Positions 46,036 through 56,059 of a stretch of DNA of 64,000 bases are shown here, piece by piece. This DNA is from Harmothoe impar (lineage: Eukaryota > Annelida > Polychaeta > Phyllodocida > Polynoidae): the NCBI GenBank assembly GCA_947462335.1, contig OX381710.1, positions 61,264,842 to 61,328,841 on the forward strand, in the 5' to 3' direction. Within the stretch, counting starts at the first letter, position 1, and each line of letters begins with the position of its first letter. The translations under genes and the position numbers were made by a program. A model generated the notes under the pieces. It saw only the letters and a program-made list of their open reading frames with translations, made no database searches and was not told the DNA's origin.

Positions 46036-46767
46036 AGGTCTGAAGGGGAGGAGGGTTGTCCAATTGACTACTGGACATCCTATTGAATCTTCCCGGAAGA
46101 CCAGGTCTAAAGAACCCAAGATGGGTTGAGGCTCAGCCCACGGTTAGGCCAGGGTGCTGCTGTCACCTAATTTGTATACACAAGAAGATTCGATCCTATG
46201 GTGGTAGTGCAGACCTAATTGCTGTCGAGTAATCAGAACTGAGGCAGATGCTGGTGAATGAATGTACCAGAGGGTGGCAGACGGATTAATCCGGCGGGTA
46301 TTCTAATGTTACCCGTATTGACATTTGCCTACACTCCCGAAGAATTCATAACTGGCAGCAGCCACGGCTCTGTGGAGATGACTCAATAAGGACTACACCC
46401 CGGTGAGCTACCCGTTCGATTAGTGGCGGGAAACGCGAGGGTTTCCCGCTGCGTCATCCGTTGAAAAAGGGCTATCCGGTGAGGCGTGAACGCTGATTGG
46501 TTGACCTTTGCTCCCGCGGCGGGCGTTGCATCGCGAGACAAAAAGGGCGGTCGCCATTTTAGAAACTCGCCAAGACGACACGCGCTCACTTTATTAAAGC
46601 AAAGGAGGAGGAATAGGGGTCCTGGTACCGTCAACATTCCTGTAAACCACATCATAACACGCTGAAGGTCGGTTAGTCCCAACTGAGAGTGTCATTAGGA
46701 CACAGGGAACTCCAGTTCCCGCATCATCTTCGTTCAAACTTCGTTCAGAACTTCGACTTAGATTTCG
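46036..46767 (+). promoter_or_regulatory. pol-ORF3 spacer with E2F-like palindrome
   Basis: A 730-bp non-coding spacer. GCGGGAAAC (46426-46434) and GTTTCCCGC (46441-46449) form a 9-bp inverted repeat containing two E2F-type half sites. The spacer is GC-rich before the ATG at 46768, so it may be the leader or a separate promoter for the third coding region. Function is inference. Confidence 0.4.
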
Positions 46768-49496
46768 ATGGAGGAGCAGCCTCTCTACACCCCTGGTGAG
46801 GGCCTCCGGTCCGACGATTTGGATTTATTCCAAGACGTCGACGACAAACAATTCGATAGTGTACATGAATCGGACTATGAGTCCGCCTCTGAGTCCACGG
46901 GGAGTTCAGCCGCTACTGTCCGAGTGGCTGGAGTGGGCCCCTATTCGTCGACAGCCATGGATGTTACCTCCACTACACCGGAACAAGCTGAGCAGTAAGC
47001 TCGCTATGCTCAGGTGTCGAAGACTTGAGGGCAGCAAACGAAAAATTGAGACAAACTCTTGATGCTCTCAAGTCTGCTCTGAACATTCCCCTCATATGAG
47101 CTCAGGCACGGAAAAATCCCAATCCAAAGAAGGGACGTACCGCACCTGACTCCTCAGCACCTAATTCGGATGCTGACGAGGGACAGTTTGAGGTACCCAA
47201 GAGCCAACGACGGAAAGCGAAGAAGGCTGAAGCCCGACAGCCCTGTGTTCCCCACCTTCTACCCCCACAGACTACTGCAATTAATATGTCTCCTACTGTG
47301 AGGTTGGTGGATGTGGTTTCGAAGAGTGAAGTAACTACAACATCTTCTCCTTCCACACCACCAAGAACACCGGCTAAGGCTCCAGCGCAGGTCCCTACAC
47401 CTGCATCTCCACCAACGCCCCCTGTGTCCGGGCATTCAAACACCTCAAGCCCAGTGGTTCCTCCTTCGACAGCAGCCGCAGCAGCTGCCCCAGCAGCAGG
47501 GAGTTCCCAAGATGTACTCAACTCCAGAGCAGAAGAAATGATCTGGCGCAACGCTGCTGGAGGTTTCAAGAAGTTCAAGCCTGAATGTATTGAACACTGC
47601 AAACGGTCCCGGGGGATGTATTGATGCCCTGAGGAAATGGACTTCAAAGGACTGACAGACGATGAAGAGTGGATGAAATCAAGTACTGCCACTATCAGCA
47701 CTTTTCGGTGGACCGAAAAACTGGTTCAACCGTCTCTGTGATCTGAAGCAGTTCCCTGAATCGTATTATAACCACGAGGGCCGCCCAAAGATCCGGTGGG
47801 CCATGTCAAGGTACCAACAGGGGGTAAATGAGACATGTCAGTTTGATTCGTGCATGTACTACTTCCAACATGAGATTCGGCCCATGCTGACCCCACTTCG
47901 ATTTATGCGACACCTGGTGGAGTGCCACATGCACCACCGGGCACAGTATATCTGCTCTGACACAGGGAAGAGTAACCAGAAGTGCCATGGACTTCGTACA
48001 CTCAGGAGGGGAAAGATGATCGAACACTTAATCATGACCAAGCCATGCTGCTGGCTCGTAAGAATGTTATGGACCTGCACGCCAAGTTGATTGCTAGTCT
48101 TGATAAGGTGAAATTCGAAAATATCACCATCGAAACCCTGCAGTTCGGTAAGGTTCAGATCGCCAGAAACTCCAAGCAGTCTGCTGTCTTCGCACGCACT
48201 GATCGGAGAGGACGTTTGGACCTTGGCAAAGTTATCTATGCAGAAATGGCTGCATGGAGAACCGCCAAAGGGACAGGGAAACGTGGTGAAGCCAACAGAA
48301 GTCCGGCGACTTCCGAACCCGAATGCAAGAAGGTGAAATCGGAAGCCCAGTCTCCTCGAGCTCCAACGCCAGGAAGAGGAAGAGCAGTGACGATCGAGCA
48401 CCGGTCCCCACTCCAGGGGCTGCGACCTGACTATGGCCCAGATTTCTCGGCACCAAAGGGTCGTTCCACTCTCCAAACCCTTCGTCCACTGACCCCTGGG
48501 AACCTGGCCAGCAAGTCCGAGTATCCTCTGATGGATTCTCCAGGTCCAGAACAACAAACGCAGAGGGATCCCTACAAGGATCTCCCCTCTGTCATCTGCG
48601 TGGAAGACGCCATCCGTCGACCACACTCCAGAGACGTGGAGATGATCGATTCGGAGAACTATGTCCTATCTGGCAAACAGGACATGGTGGTAGATGCCAC
48701 CATTAACACCCCCCAGGTAGTGAAGAAGACCAGTTCGGAAGTGAGCAGCTCCAGTGTGAAGGTTGGGCCTAAGGTCCCTGACTCCACAGTGACTTCGAAG
48801 TCAAAACTAGTTGATGTCAAGACTGTGGTGGACCCAGTCCCAGTGACCACTTCAAACCCTGTCACCACCACACCAACTACGACTGCCCCAGCGGCGACAC
48901 CAAAAACTGTCGCCACTCCAGCAACGTTGACAACCACTACCTCAGCTACGGTGCCCTTCAAACCCATTGTGAGGGTAGTTGATGAGAAGGCACCGACCTC
49001 GGTCAACCCTGGTGTGTGGTATGAACTAATGGTAAGTTGCGAGCATCTTGGACCAGCCCTCCACATCCTAAAGGACTACTTCGAACCTGTGACGGCCCCC
49101 GATGCTGTGGTGCCTACTGAACTGTACACACGATGGCTGCTCGAACAGCAGACAGCCATGCAACAGTGTGCCACATCCATCGGAAAGGCATCTGCGGACT
49201 GTGCTATGGCCATGCAGGGCAAGGAGGTTGAGCGTCTGACCTCCATCTTCGAGAAACAACGACTCGAGGACCAACCTGAGCCAGGCAAGGTCGCCGAGCT
49301 CACTGGGAGGCTGGGGAAGGCGAAACAAGAACTTTAAGACGGCCCGGGCCTTTCAAAAGGCAGCAGAGGCCACCGTGGAAGAGCAGGCCGCTACCATAAA
49401 GGCCTTAAACGTAAAGTTTATAACGGTGTTCAGGATCAGCCTCACCCAGTGGAATGGAACTCTAGAAGAGATCCAAGAGATCATTCGGGACTTGTG
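46768..49496 (+). pseudogene. third coding region of the Gypsy element, zinc-finger-like
   Basis: Sits between integrase and 3' LTR, in the sense direction. From ATG 46768 come an acidic Ser-rich start (frame 1 to about 47000), a short coiled coil (NEKLRQTLDALKSAL), a basic stretch, a Pro/Thr/Ala-rich linker (47340-47510), a possible C2H2 unit (CQFDSC...HLVECH at about 47833-47925), and a second Cys/His group. A 450-codon open segment follows (47982-49337), with a Thr/Val/Pro-rich linker and a C-terminal helical part that continues in another frame to a TGA at 49496. I count at least four frame breaks. It shares the element's TTCGAA excess, so it is native to it. I do not recognise the family; it does not look like an envelope, since no signal peptide or membrane segment is visible. 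Confidence 0.6.
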
Positions 49497-50454
49497 AAGT
49501 GTTCGTGTGTTGTGATTGTGCCTGTGTTTATTATGTTTCGATGATGTCATGAAAACCATTGTACTCGTAGTTACAAACGTCCATGATTGAAATCATGATT
49601 CGAAGATAATAACCAGTTATAGAGTGTGTGTTCAATATCATTGTCATATAAAAATGTCTACGATTTCTGTATTAGTGGGAATGAAAACTCTCACACTTCG
49701 AAAGTTCTGAATGAAGGTTGTATACTGTCTGCTATGAGCTGTTACCTATATGGTACCCTCATAATTCGAACGAACGACTGTAAATAGTGTTCGATATCTG
49801 CCTTCATATAACTGATATTCGAATTTCGAAAGCTATTTCGATTTTTATAGTTGTATGAAAAATATATTATGTTACCTCAGGTAAAACATATCATAAGTCA
49901 TTCCTTGGTTAAGTAAGAATAACTTTCACACTAAAATTGGTTTCATGTGTTTCGAGTCATACAATAGGACATATAATTACCTCTCCAGGGACGGTTCGCC
50001 CATATAAACGTTTTCGAACCAATACTTCTGTGTCAATCCGTCCTAAAGTCACATAATGTGCATTTTTACCTACCCAAAAGTGTAATAATAAATAAATCCA
50101 TGTTATTGTCGGTCTCGTCAAAACCAAAAAGCTGTGATCTCGGTAGTTAAGTAAAGTAGAGTAGAAAAACATATATATTCATGTCTTTATTAAAGATGGA
50201 TACTAACGTATCTATCTTATCGTTATTGATGTTGGATCTATTAGATCCCTGTTATGTACATAAAATGTATAAACGTTGGTTAATGTAACAGGTCAAACTC
50301 AACATCCAGTTTTCCTCATGTTGAGATGGAACATATTCGAACCCTTCGACTCAATATAATTGATGTCGTTATGTACACTGATATTATTCACCTATTTTTT
50401 GAATTGCATATTATATCAGATGTGTCAAACCTTGTTATAATCTGGTGGGGCTGA
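49497..50454 (+). other. Gypsy 3' untranslated region
   Basis: AT-rich, non-coding, with seven TTCGAA sites by eye. The polypurine tract before the 3' LTR is weak (GGTGGGGCTGA). Confidence 0.6.
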
Positions 50455-50977
50455 TGTAGGGGCATGAATAATATGTGTATATATGGGTTCGTGGAGTCAA
50501 CGCGGGAAGTGCCTCCTTCGGACACTAGGTGGCAACACCTACGCCATGTCCTTTCGATTATCCGGTAGCGGAGCCAGGCAGGGCACTCCAAACGGCGCTC
50601 CGGTGGAGTGCCACGTCGACACTGCTTGGTCCGCGCTCAGGGTATATATGAGGCAAAGGTTGGCTACCTCAGGGAGTTCGTCCCAGGACGAGCTCAGACC
50701 CACACCCTTCGATACCTTCGTTACCTTTTCGATCACGGGGCACCTACACCCCTCCCACTCTCTGGCTCCTGCACCAGTCATGCTGGCTCAAGACCAGATC
50801 ATCCAGCTTTGCTGACTTCGAGCTAAAGGTAGAACGCGGTACATTTCGAGTTGGTTATTTGATTGAACCGAACAAACCTTTGTGTTACTTTGAGGCTGTG
50901 ATCGTGACTGAATAAACCTGTTGCATTCAAACCGAATTTGGAACCTGTGTTTGTGTGATACGTCCACAACCCCTACA
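50455..50977 (+). repeat. 3' LTR
   Basis: Matches 38351-38875 across its length, with about 20 substitutions and a 2-bp deletion near 50650. Several differences are CpG changes (TTCGA against TTCAA or TTAGA). Followed by TGAC, the target duplication. Confidence 0.95.
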
Positions 50978-50981
50978 TGAC

Positions 50982-51565
50982 TATAGAAATGTAGTCCTTA
51001 GCGACTAACATTTCCAGGGCCATTATTATCAGTGCAGAGACGCTACAAAGTACTGCTGCCTATAGGCACATACAGGATCTAGAATTCGGAAATATCTGCC
51101 ATCTTGCCACCTTGCCGCACATGGTTACCACACAGATCGTGCCTATTATCATGGGATTCCAAACCAAATAAATGCATCAACCCAACCACAGATGTGACAC
51201 TGCCTAACTAGGATGGGATCACCACTAATGGAATGACACTAGTACAAGTAGGTGTGTCCCAACCATTTGAAAAACACCACCTTTTTTTTCAGTAACAAAT
51301 GATGACCCAGAACCAGAACAGTCAATCAAGTTGTGTAGATCTAGTTTCATGGTCAATTTATCACACCTGCCCACCACCAAGAACTGTTGGAGAATAAACT
51401 GTATCCCTGTGTATACCAATACCAACTGTGTGAAAGTGCCATAGACAGTGTATTTAAAGATCTTAACCTAGATCTAGGGCCTATTCTCCGCGTACCTACC
51501 TAGCCTAAACCTGGCTCAACAGTGAATAGTATCAGTGCCTACCATGAAATACCTATCTTATCACC
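50982..51565. other. non-coding interval with uninterrupted MITE site
   Basis: Bases 51095-51200 (CCATCTTGCCGCACATGG, then CCAAATAAATGCATC and CAGATGTG) resemble the flanks of the MITE at 35021-35410 but lack the MITE. No gene. Confidence 0.5.
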
Positions 51566-52820
51566 ATGGCAAATAATTTGGCTCTCGCAGGTACCATGTC
51601 AGTATTCCCACCATTTGACCTAACCAAACGGGCATCCATCGCACCCAGATGGAAAAAGTACATCAAGCGCTTCGAAATAAGAGCAAAATTATTTCAGTTA
51701 ACCAAATTGACCGCAAAACTGAACCTTCTCCTAGACTATGCTGGGGAAGCTGTGTCCGATGAATTCGAACTGTTAACCATAGCCGCAGCCTTTGCAGATC
51801 AACCAGATCAGGACATCTATTCCCAATCACTAATAGCGATACCACTTGGCAACCCGAAGCTGTAAACAGTCTGACATGGAGACAAGAGCTTGACTATGAG
51901 GAAGACCAGTATGTCTTCTCAGTTGTCAACTCTGTTGGCCACCGATGACCGCTCTTCATGGTCAAAATCGACGATATACCGTTCAAGATGCTTGGTGATA
52001 CTGGCGCACCTGTGAACATTATCAGTAAGGATACATTCCGCCAGATATCCCCGTCACCATCACTGCTTAAAGCAGACACCAAGTTGTACATCATTCACAT
52101 GCCTTACCAATCATCGGTATGTTTGAGGCCACCCTATCAAGTGATTACGCTACGCAGACTGCCAAGGTGTATGTCACTAATGGACACTATCGTCCACTGT
52201 TATTTCGATCACCATCCAAAGCACTGCAGCTCATCAAGATCTGTCATGAGGCTGAAGATGCTGATCTGAAACCTAAATCAGAAGTAGACCACCTACTAGA
52301 TAAATATCATGACTGTTTCACAAGTCTTGGAAAACTGAAGGATTTCAAAGTCAAGATCCACATTGATGAACCTGTTAGACTGTCCCAGCAGAAACATCGT
52401 CGCACACCGTGGCACCTGCAGGAAAAGGTTGAGGCCGAGATCAACCGCCTCGAGGAACTTGACATTATCGAGCATGTAAAAGGAGATGCACCATAGGTAT
52501 CACTGATCGTTGCTGCTCCTAAACCCAAAGACCCAGATGCCATGAGAGAGGCGAACAAAGCCATTCTCCGAGAACGACATACGACACCGAACACAGATGA
52601 TCTGATCCATGACCTAAATGGAGCATCGGTGTTTTCCAAGCTTGACCTAAATCAAGGTTACCACTAGCTCGAGCTTGCACCGATATCCTAGTATATCACA
52701 ACCTTCACCACCCACCTTGGGCTACGGAGGTTTAAGCATCTGAACTTCGGCATATCATCGGCAGCTGAAGTGTTTCAGAACGCAATCCAGAATGCACTAG
52801 CAGGACTAACAGTTTACGCA
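51566..52820 (+). pseudogene. relic of a second Gypsy family (gag-PR-RT)
   Basis: A Gag-like start (FPPFDLTK...WKKYIKRFEIRA, from ATG 51566) is followed by a retroviral-type protease motif LGDTGAPVNIISKDTF at about 51988. RT begins with VEAEINRLEELDIIEHV and continues through FSKLDLNQGYH, then a TAG, then TTHLGLRRFKHLNFGISSAA. Several stops and frameshifts are present. The copy is cut off before the YxDD motif, where the next unit starts. Sequence style resembles K02A2.6-like Gypsy elements. Confidence 0.85.
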
Positions 52821-52845
52821 CGGTTGACCTGGTTTTAGAACTGGA

Positions 52846-52875
52846 TCACGTGACGCGCGGGGTTGCGCATGCGCG
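52846..52875 (+). promoter_or_regulatory. promoter-like E-box plus NRF1 motifs
   Basis: TCACGTGA (52846-52853) is a palindromic USF-type E-box. TGCGCATGCGCG (52864-52875) matches the NRF1 palindrome. Both lie about 130-160 bp before ATG 53004 in a CpG-rich stretch, so a TATA-less promoter for that gene is plausible. Confidence 0.45.
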
Positions 52876-53003
52876 ACGGCGCATCTTAGCCCAGAGCAGA
52901 CCGTGCAGGTTCTGTAAATTCTACACGCGGAAGGGGTGGTGGACCCCCTATAATTATCCATCAGTCACTTTTCTTGAGAGAGACCACACTTAGTGTGGAG
53001 AAC

Positions 53004-53938
53004 ATGGCCTCTGCGCCTGACCACCCACCGGTGGACCCTTCTCAGGAGGGCGACTCCGTCAGCGGAGAGAATGTGGTCGACACTCGACCTGATGACCCTG
53101 AAGGCCAGGAGGAGCTCGACTTCCTGGGCCAGGGTGAGATAATGGACGTGGACGGTGACTCCCAGCTTATGTCGCTGCCAGTTACCTGGAAAGCCTCGAC
53201 ATAGAAGCTGTCAGTCCCGCTGACAGCCAGGTAGATACCACAGCATCGGGGTATCAGGAAACCGGTACTGTGTACCATGGGGAAGGGCCGGTGGATACGG
53301 ATCCGCCCCGACCCGAGACACCTTTATTGGCGGAATTCATGTCCATATACGATGGATGTGAAATTGAACTACACGAAGACGTATCGCGTCTGACGGCGGA
53401 GGGAGCACCCCGCCGGATTGACCTGCTCATAAAGCAGGCCATTCAGCTCTTCCTGCTGGAAGAAGAGAAGGAGGAACTGGTCCGCGCGGACAGGTTTGTC
53501 TACTGGGAAGCCCTCCAGAAAGGACTGCTCGTATGCTACTGCCTACGACGAGCTGTATTTGACCTGCATATTGCAGACATACAGCGGAGAATTCCCCCGT
53601 TACCCATTATGTCGCTAGACCCGGAGTGTGGTATCGCCTGAATGGTGTTGACGGCCGTCAACAAGTACCGGGCCCGTATTGGTAAAATACGGGAACCTAA
53701 AACCCGGGCAGAATATGAGATCGCTGCCGCCTCCAGTCAGCGAGTGGTCTCAAATGTTCTGGATGTCCAAATCATAGAGGATTATATGGACAGTAACAAC
53801 GTCACCAGGGACTTGGCAATTGCCGCATTGGTGGACGAGGCAGTTCGTACCAGTAGTATAGAGGAGCAAACTCAGCGCATAGAAACAGCTACTACCCCAA
53901 AGTTGACATACTTACCAAACGGATGTGACGTCACTTGA
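53004..53938 (+). pseudogene. unknown acidic protein, one frameshift and one TGA
   Basis: From ATG 53004 an acidic N-terminus (many Asp, Glu and Pro) runs to a frame change at about 53150-53200. It then continues open to a TGA at 53639-53641 and in the same frame to 53938, about 310 residues in all. The middle is helical and Leu-rich (IKQAIQLFLLEEEKEELV), and the end also looks helical. I see no catalytic motif, Cys cluster or membrane segment. It could be the first gene of the pPolB element or an eroded Gag. Promoter-like motifs lie upstream and the hairpin array directly downstream. Confidence 0.5.
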
Positions 53939-54007
53939 CCTACTTAGAAGGCTCTCAGCCAATCAGAGAGCAGTATTCACAGGAAGTGACGTCATATGAC
54001 CTACTTA
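53925..54007. repeat. direct repeats carrying CRE sites
   Basis: GTGACGTCACTTGACCTACT (53925) and GTGACGTCATATGACCTACT (53986) recur at 61 bp. Each contains TGACGTCA. Between them GCTCTC...GAGAGC flanks a CCAAT. Confidence 0.8.
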
Positions 54008-54019
54008 TACAATGTCAAT

Positions 54020-54173
54020 GACCTACTAACCTACTAACCTACTCTACATTGGTATTGCACCAGATTGTGCAATACCTTGACTTACTAACCTACTCTAGTT
54101 TCTTATTGCATAATATTGCGCAATACCCTGACTTACTAACCTACATTGTTATTGCACTACATTGCGTAATACT
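54020..54173. repeat. three tandem hairpin units
   Basis: Units at about 54020, 54079 and 54130 begin GACYTACTAACCTAC and end in a TATTGCA...TGCAATACC-type inverted repeat. In the first unit the arms GGTATTGCA (54051-54059) and TGCAATACC (54068-54076) are perfect. Spacing is 50-60 bp. Confidence 0.8.
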
Positions 54174-54182
54174 GGATTGGAA

Positions 54183-54289
54183 TTGAATTGGAGGGGTGGG
54201 TGTGTAAGGTGTGACGGGTTTCGTGAGTGAGCGGAGTGAGCGGAGTGAACGAACAAACCCGTGACACATCACCCACCCCTCCAATTCAA
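54183..54289. repeat. hairpin H1
   Basis: The outer arms (54183-54202 and 54270-54289) are a perfect 20-bp inverted repeat, TTGAATTGGAGGGGTGGGTG. A second paired block is TGTGACGGGTTT / AAACCCGTGACA. The inner stem TTCGT/ACGAA closes a 24-nt loop holding GAGCGGAGTGA twice in overlap. Confidence 0.9.
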
Positions 54290-54318
54290 GTCTTATTGTT
54301 ATGATAATAAATGTAATG

Positions 54319-54423
54319 AGAACTTAGAGGGTGGACAGCGTATACGAGGAGGAGGATTTAGCCGGTGAACGGAGTGAACCGGCTAAAGCAAACGAGGGAG
54401 TAGATGTCCACCATCTAAGTTCT
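54319..54423. repeat. hairpin H2
   Basis: Outer arms of 19 bp with one mismatch (AGAACTTAGAGGGTGGACA). The inner stem TTTAGCCGGT/ACCGGCTAAA (54357-54366, 54378-54387) is perfect, around the 11-nt loop GAACGGAGTGA. Confidence 0.92.
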
Positions 54424-54440
54424 ATATTCTAATCTTGAGT

Positions 54441-54442
<2 letters not shown>

Positions 54443-54503
<61 letters not shown>
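54443..54503. repeat. (TA)n microsatellite
   Basis: Thirty TA dinucleotides between hairpins H2 and H3. Confidence 0.97.
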
Positions 54504-54505
<2 letters not shown>

Positions 54506-54510
54506 TAAAC

Positions 54511-54608
54511 AACTTAGTTGGTGGAGAATACGATGAGGAGGGTTAAGTGAGTGAGCGGAGTGAACTCACTTAATCAAACGAAGGAGTACATTATCCACCA
54601 TCCAAGTT
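54511..54608. repeat. hairpin H3
   Basis: Outer arms AACTTAGTTGGTGGA / TCCACCATCCAAGTT pair with two mismatches. The inner stem TTAAGTGAGT/ACTCACTTAA is perfect, around GAGCGGAGTGA. The flanks of the inner stem (TACGA, GAGGAGG, CAAACGA, GGAGTA) match H2. Confidence 0.92.
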
Positions 54609-54660
54609 TTGCTTTAGGTTAAAACACAAAAGACACATTCAAATTTATTTCAAAGCGTTC

Positions 54661-54666
54661 TTTATT
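54661..54666 (-). terminator. polyadenylation signal
   Basis: AATAAA on the minus strand, about 30 bases past the stop of the 54695-55840 gene. Confidence 0.65.
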
Positions 54667-54694
54667 CACAGCTTTATACAAAACGTCAATCATT

Positions 54695-55840
54695 TCAATC
54701 TGTGTTCAACTTCTTTTTTCGACAGGTAGAACACAAGAATGGTACAAATCCATTTCCAGCATGGGCACACATGAGACAGAAAGACATATTAGAACTGTGC
54801 TTTGCTAGTTCTGTGTAGTGTCGACCTTTTATATTCCAGAAGTTGAGAAAGGCACTTTTCTTTGGTATTTCTTTTGTCATGGAAATACCTGGTTCAAAAA
54901 GAGATTGAGCTAGGAAATACACACTTGAGTTTCTTACTCCTCGCTGTAGTGCTGCGAGGAAATTCACTTTAAAGTTACACTCATAGGAAAAGTGCTCGAT
55001 TACACCAATTGGGGCTATAGCTTTAAGCTCTAGAGTGCATTGGAGACAGTTGAAACAGATGTTGTATGGAATACTAGCTGGATCTACCGAGTTGTTGGTG
55101 TGACATTGACAGAATACACCAATGATAGGATGAACTCGAAGTGATTCATTGAACAACAGAAAGGCTTTTACGCTACCCAATGTGTACCTAGTATACTGAC
55201 GAGGACACGTGTCAGAGGTATGTATTTGGTACACACCTAGACAGTAGTCACGATTAAACAATGATGACATGTCAAGTCCTGGGTTGGTTATACAGTAATT
55301 GAAACCATCCCAGAAAGCTTCTGAAAAGGTTTTATATGTGTTCATGCTTGATATACAGTGGTCGACAGTGTCTGGTACAGTTCCTCTAAAGTAAGATAAA
55401 TTGCTAGTTGGAATTAACTCCCAGAAGAAGTGGCTATGACATCCACACATGTTAGAAACCTTGTTGTTTTTAGCAACAATACTCCATTGGTTAGTATACA
55501 GCGGTGTAGAGTGTAAACACTCTGTGGTTTGTGGTTTGTGGTTACTTGTGGTTTTTTCAATGGTTTGCGGTTTGTGGTTGGTTAGTGGAATGCTACGGGT
55601 AGGGGTCGGCGCGTGCTTCTGGATACTTGAGCTGGGTGAAGGGGGCGTGCTATAACTACAACCAGCTGTTGCTAGACAACTTGGTCGGTGGGGTGGTATG
55701 TACTTAACAGCTCCTTTAGAAGGTGATTTGTAGTTTTCGGGTGCACGCCACCCCTCACACAAGTCTGACAAGAAGTTGCTCTGAGTGCCCCAGTCGTATT
55801 CCCACATTGCATGGTGAACTGTGTCAACTGTGTCAGTCAT
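54695..55840 (-). CDS. Cys-rich protein of unknown function
   Basis: 381 residues from ATG 55840; the frame upstream is only a translated TA repeat. An N-terminal ~60 residues is followed by a low-complexity Ser/Thr/Pro/His/Asn linker with two copies of an NHKPQT motif (about 110-125). An ordered C-terminal domain follows with many Cys: CGCHSHFFWELIP, FCQCHTN, ICFNCLQC, and a final C-x2-C plus C-x2-C pair (FCLMCAHAG, LCSTCRKKK) that looks like a zinc ribbon. There is no signal peptide or membrane segment. It is on the same strand as and downstream of the polymerase gene, with its own AATAAA. I do not recognise the family. The context suggests a gene of the same virus-like element. Confidence 0.7.
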   Translation of the reverse strand: MTDTVDTVHHAMWEYDWGTQSNFLSDLCEGWRAPENYKSPSKGAVKYIPPHRPSCLATAGCSYSTPPSPSSSIQKHAPTPTRSIPLTNHKPQTIEKTTSNHKPQTTECLHSTPLYTNQWSIVAKNNKVSNMCGCHSHFFWELIPTSNLSYFRGTVPDTVDHCISSMNTYKTFSEAFWDGFNYCITNPGLDMSSLFNRDYCLGVYQIHTSDTCPRQYTRYTLGSVKAFLLFNESLRVHPIIGVFCQCHTNNSVDPASIPYNICFNCLQCTLELKAIAPIGVIEHFSYECNFKVNFLAALQRGVRNSSVYFLAQSLFEPGISMTKEIPKKSAFLNFWNIKGRHYTELAKHSSNMSFCLMCAHAGNGFVPFLCSTCRKKKLNTD

Positions 55841-55849
55841 TTTGATAAC

Positions 55850-55898
<49 letters not shown>
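55850..55898. repeat. (TA)n microsatellite
   Basis: About 24 TA dinucleotides just 5' of the Cys-rich gene's start, where its promoter would lie. Confidence 0.95.
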
Positions 55899-55902
<4 letters not shown>

Positions 55903-56059
55903 ATAATAAGGATATGTGTGTATGTATATATGTATATAACTTTGTACAGGGTACCGTGAGAAACTCACGTATTTGGCAGGGAGAACAGAGTGTGACTTTT
56001 ATGTGCGCTGTCAAAACTTTATTTCCCGCCGGACTTTATTTTTTTGTAGAAATTTCCAT

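Larger units (their letters stand above)
38351..50977 (+). mobile_element. decayed Ty3/Gypsy LTR retrotransposon with nested insert
   Basis: Two LTRs of about 525 bp (TGTAGGGG...CCCCTACA) are flanked by TGAC (38347-38350 and 50978-50981). Gag, protease, RNase H and integrase lie in Gypsy order, followed by an extra coding region. Every frame is broken. The LTRs differ at roughly 20 positions plus a small deletion (about 4% by eye), so insertion is not recent. An antisense DIRS-like segment (about 42014-43865) stands where the RT should be. Confidence 0.93.

Noticed and set aside
50455..50977. Solo LTR
   Set aside because: Its partner at 38351 has the same TGAC duplication and the internal region lies between them, so it is the 3' LTR of one element.
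54020..54173. CRISPR-like array
   Set aside because: Units are diverged tandem repeats with internal palindromes and no unique spacers, and the genome is eukaryotic.
55841..56014. N-terminal extension of the Cys-rich protein with a YIYIYI run
   Set aside because: Translation of the (TA)n tract. A good ATG follows at 55840.
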